Below, piece after piece: positions 62,140-64,000 of a stretch of DNA of 64,000 bases. This DNA is from Ziziphus jujuba (Eukaryota; Streptophyta; Magnoliopsida; Rosales; Rhamnaceae). Position numbers and translations under genes: made by a program. Within the stretch, counting starts at the first letter, position 1, and the number at the start of each line of letters is the position of its first letter. The stretch is taken from assembly GCF_031755915.1 (NCBI RefSeq), contig NC_083379.1, positions 20,718,001 through 20,782,000 on the forward strand. Reading direction: 5' to 3'. The notes under the pieces are model-generated. The model saw nothing but the letters and a program-made list of their open reading frames with translations, was not told the origin of the DNA and ran no database searches.

Positions 62140-62400
62140 AATGGTTCAAATGTAATGATAGACACCCCAATAACACCAGGATTTTTCAAAGGAATTAGTT
62201 TTAGGGTTCAAAATAATTTCTAAATTAAGCTTGCTAAGACAAGAGTAGTTTAAACATAGGTGACCTCCTTGGAAGTTGACAACATCAGTAGAGACTGACC
62301 TGTATCGAGTGTCATTACTAAATATAGAAGTGTATTGGCCAAATTTAAGACAATATCGACAAAGAATAATAGATCCACTAATCGAGGTAGGGGGTTACAC
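62140..62400 (+). repeat. LTR end, dispersed copy d
   Basis: A second copy directly after copy c, sharing gttttagggttcaaaa, ggtgacctccttggaag and gacaatatcgacaaag, ending gggggttaca without a clear primer site. Confidence 0.6.
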
Positions 62401-63606
62401 AGGGTGATCATTGCAGTTTTCCTTTTTATTGAATATGTTTTAGCACTTCAATCCCTGAATTTTATTTTTTTATTTTTTTATTATTATTTTTTTTGGGCAC
62501 TTTGATCCCCTAAGTCAAATTTCCTTTGAAAATTTGTCCTCAAAATGTCAAAACATAATTAGTATAAGGACCATTTGTGCAAGTGAAATTTAGTTGTAGG
62601 AGCATTTATGCAAGCAAAATTTGAGTTCAATTACCAAAGTGCCATATAAAATTCAATTTGAGAACTATTTATGTAAGCACAATTGGAGTTCAATAACTAA
62701 AATGCCAAATAAAAAAAAGAAAAAGAAAAGTAGAGATGAAAGTACCAAAACAAGCTCAAGTTAAAGGGAAAAACGCGCCAATTACCTTTTAAGAATTAGA
62801 AGGCAACAACTCACTTAAAAGTTACCCTAACTATGAATAAAATAAGGAATAGGAAAATCTATTATATTCCACTCGTTTCCACTATTCAAGATTTGCTAAT
62901 CCTATTTCATAAAAATAAGTACCATTTTATATACTAAATATGTCCTATGGGTTTGGAGCTGGCTAAAGTATAAATCCGTGAAGTATTAAAATAGGTAGCG
63001 AGTTTGAAATTTTGATGTTAGTGGCATGGGAAGAGAAAGTTTGAAGTTTTACTTCCTCTTTTTTTGATTAAAAAAAAAAATCATTGGGAATAGGATGGTT
63101 ATAATTGAAAGGAAACCCAAGCAAAAGAGGCATATTTATTTCGAAGGAAAAAAAAAATATATATATATATATATCGTTAAATATCAAATACATCCACAAC
63201 AAACAAAACTAGAGCTACATTTTCTTTATTCTTTTTTCTTATAATATACTAACAAATACATCTATTTATTGGTGTATAGAATATGTAATAAAGTAAATAG
63301 AAAATATGTGATAAGGGAAACAAGTAACCATATTAAATATGATTGATATGCAGCCTTAGTAGCCTCCTCCTCCACAGAATTATTGGTCAAATTGAGTCCA
63401 CCACAAAACACAAATGGGACTTGCCCTATTTGACCCGGCAAAATGAAATGAACAAGGGTTTCTTTTCATTTGCTCCTCCCCTCGAGAGTAAGAAAATAAA
63501 AAAAGTTAATGTATGATAATGATTGTCTTGACACTTGATTCCGGTTTCAATATTGCAAATCTACAATAAAATCTACTTTAATAAATTCTTTAAACTATAA
63601 CATTAA

Positions 63607-64000
63607 TGTCAGGATCTGTTCAGAATTCTTTCTCCGGAACCCTAGACAAGTCCTGATCCCGGGGAAATACCACCGAACCTTCTAACGGAAAATCCGGCAG
63701 CACCTCCCTTAAGGGTAGAACTTATCAAAAATTACCTGCACTGAAAACACACTTCTAAAACGTCCACCTTATTCCTCCCACAACTACAAGTTGATTTCCA
63801 CAAATTTCAGCACTCCAAAAATAAATAACAGTAATCCAGTGCATAATAAATACATAAGTGTCCCATACAGTATACAGAGCTTCATGAAGTACTACTAAGT
63901 ATAGAATACAACAAGAGTGAAAGAAATACTACAACTGCAATAAAAGAAGAACAGGGTACTTCACGAACTAAGACAGTGATGAAGATCAAGTCCGCTCCAG
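63607..64000 (+). mobile_element. Start of a fourth long LTR copy, cut by the window end
   Basis: Starts TGTCAGGATCTG and aligns with the first 390 bp of copy 3 (shared phrases: cctgatccc, aaaatccggcag, ctgaaaacacacttct). Its right end lies outside the window, so solo or full-length status is unknown. Confidence 0.85.

Noticed and set aside
1..64000. CRISPR arrays, operons, ribosome binding sites, rRNA genes
   Set aside because: Introns, LTR elements with plant-type primer sites and a plant terpene synthase show nuclear plant DNA. No regularly spaced repeats of CRISPR type and no rRNA-like sequence were seen.

Overview
This is nuclear DNA from a dicot-type flowering plant. It is AT-rich, dense in retrotransposons and simple repeats, and contains one gene with a convincing intact structure: a 12-exon terpene synthase on the minus strand (53927-60176). 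Its exons join in frame with GT-AG introns into 851 residues. The type is TPS-e/f, and the closest recognisable family is the geranyllinalool/linalool synthase (TPS-f) group. I cannot name the species from the sequence.

Region by region: 1-2264 is AT-rich DNA that begins with an LTR-like fragment related to 11560-11900. 2270-5800 is a 3.5 kb solo-LTR-like element with a perfect 5-bp target duplication. 5806-13490 is AT-rich and gene-free, and holds a 94-bp tandem duplication and a long decayed repeat. 13850-17238 is a decayed plus-strand Ty3/gypsy pol with an LTR-like end. 18100-22550 is a decayed minus-strand Ty3/gypsy element. A decayed copy of a plastid-type tRNA-Thr(GGU) gene sits at 22735-22806. 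25174-25430 is a gag-like fragment. 27940-33600 is a gypsy relic with two long direct repeats. 33667-37641 and 39135-41930 are two more long solo LTRs of the 2270-5800 family, in the opposite orientation, and a fourth copy starts at 63607 and runs off the window. A hairpin MITE (38843-39004) lies between the second and third. 41931-47548 holds microsatellites and two exon-like fragments of unknown origin.

47554-53255 is a full-length Ty1/copia element of the Tnt1/Tork type on the minus strand. It has 488-bp LTRs (5 differences seen by eye), a primer site, a polypurine tract and a 5-bp target duplication. Its polyprotein is broken by one frameshift and two stop codons, so it is young but apparently dead. 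It lies about 0.67 kb past the stop codon of the terpene synthase and in the same orientation.

No operon-like or cooperating gene set is present. The biology is one specialised-metabolism enzyme gene embedded in nested retroelements. I did not find a convincing new biological system. The best leads are the terpene synthase itself, a duplicated exon piece in its intron 6, a reading frame partly shared between copies of the long LTR, the plastid-type tRNA fragment and the hairpin MITE.
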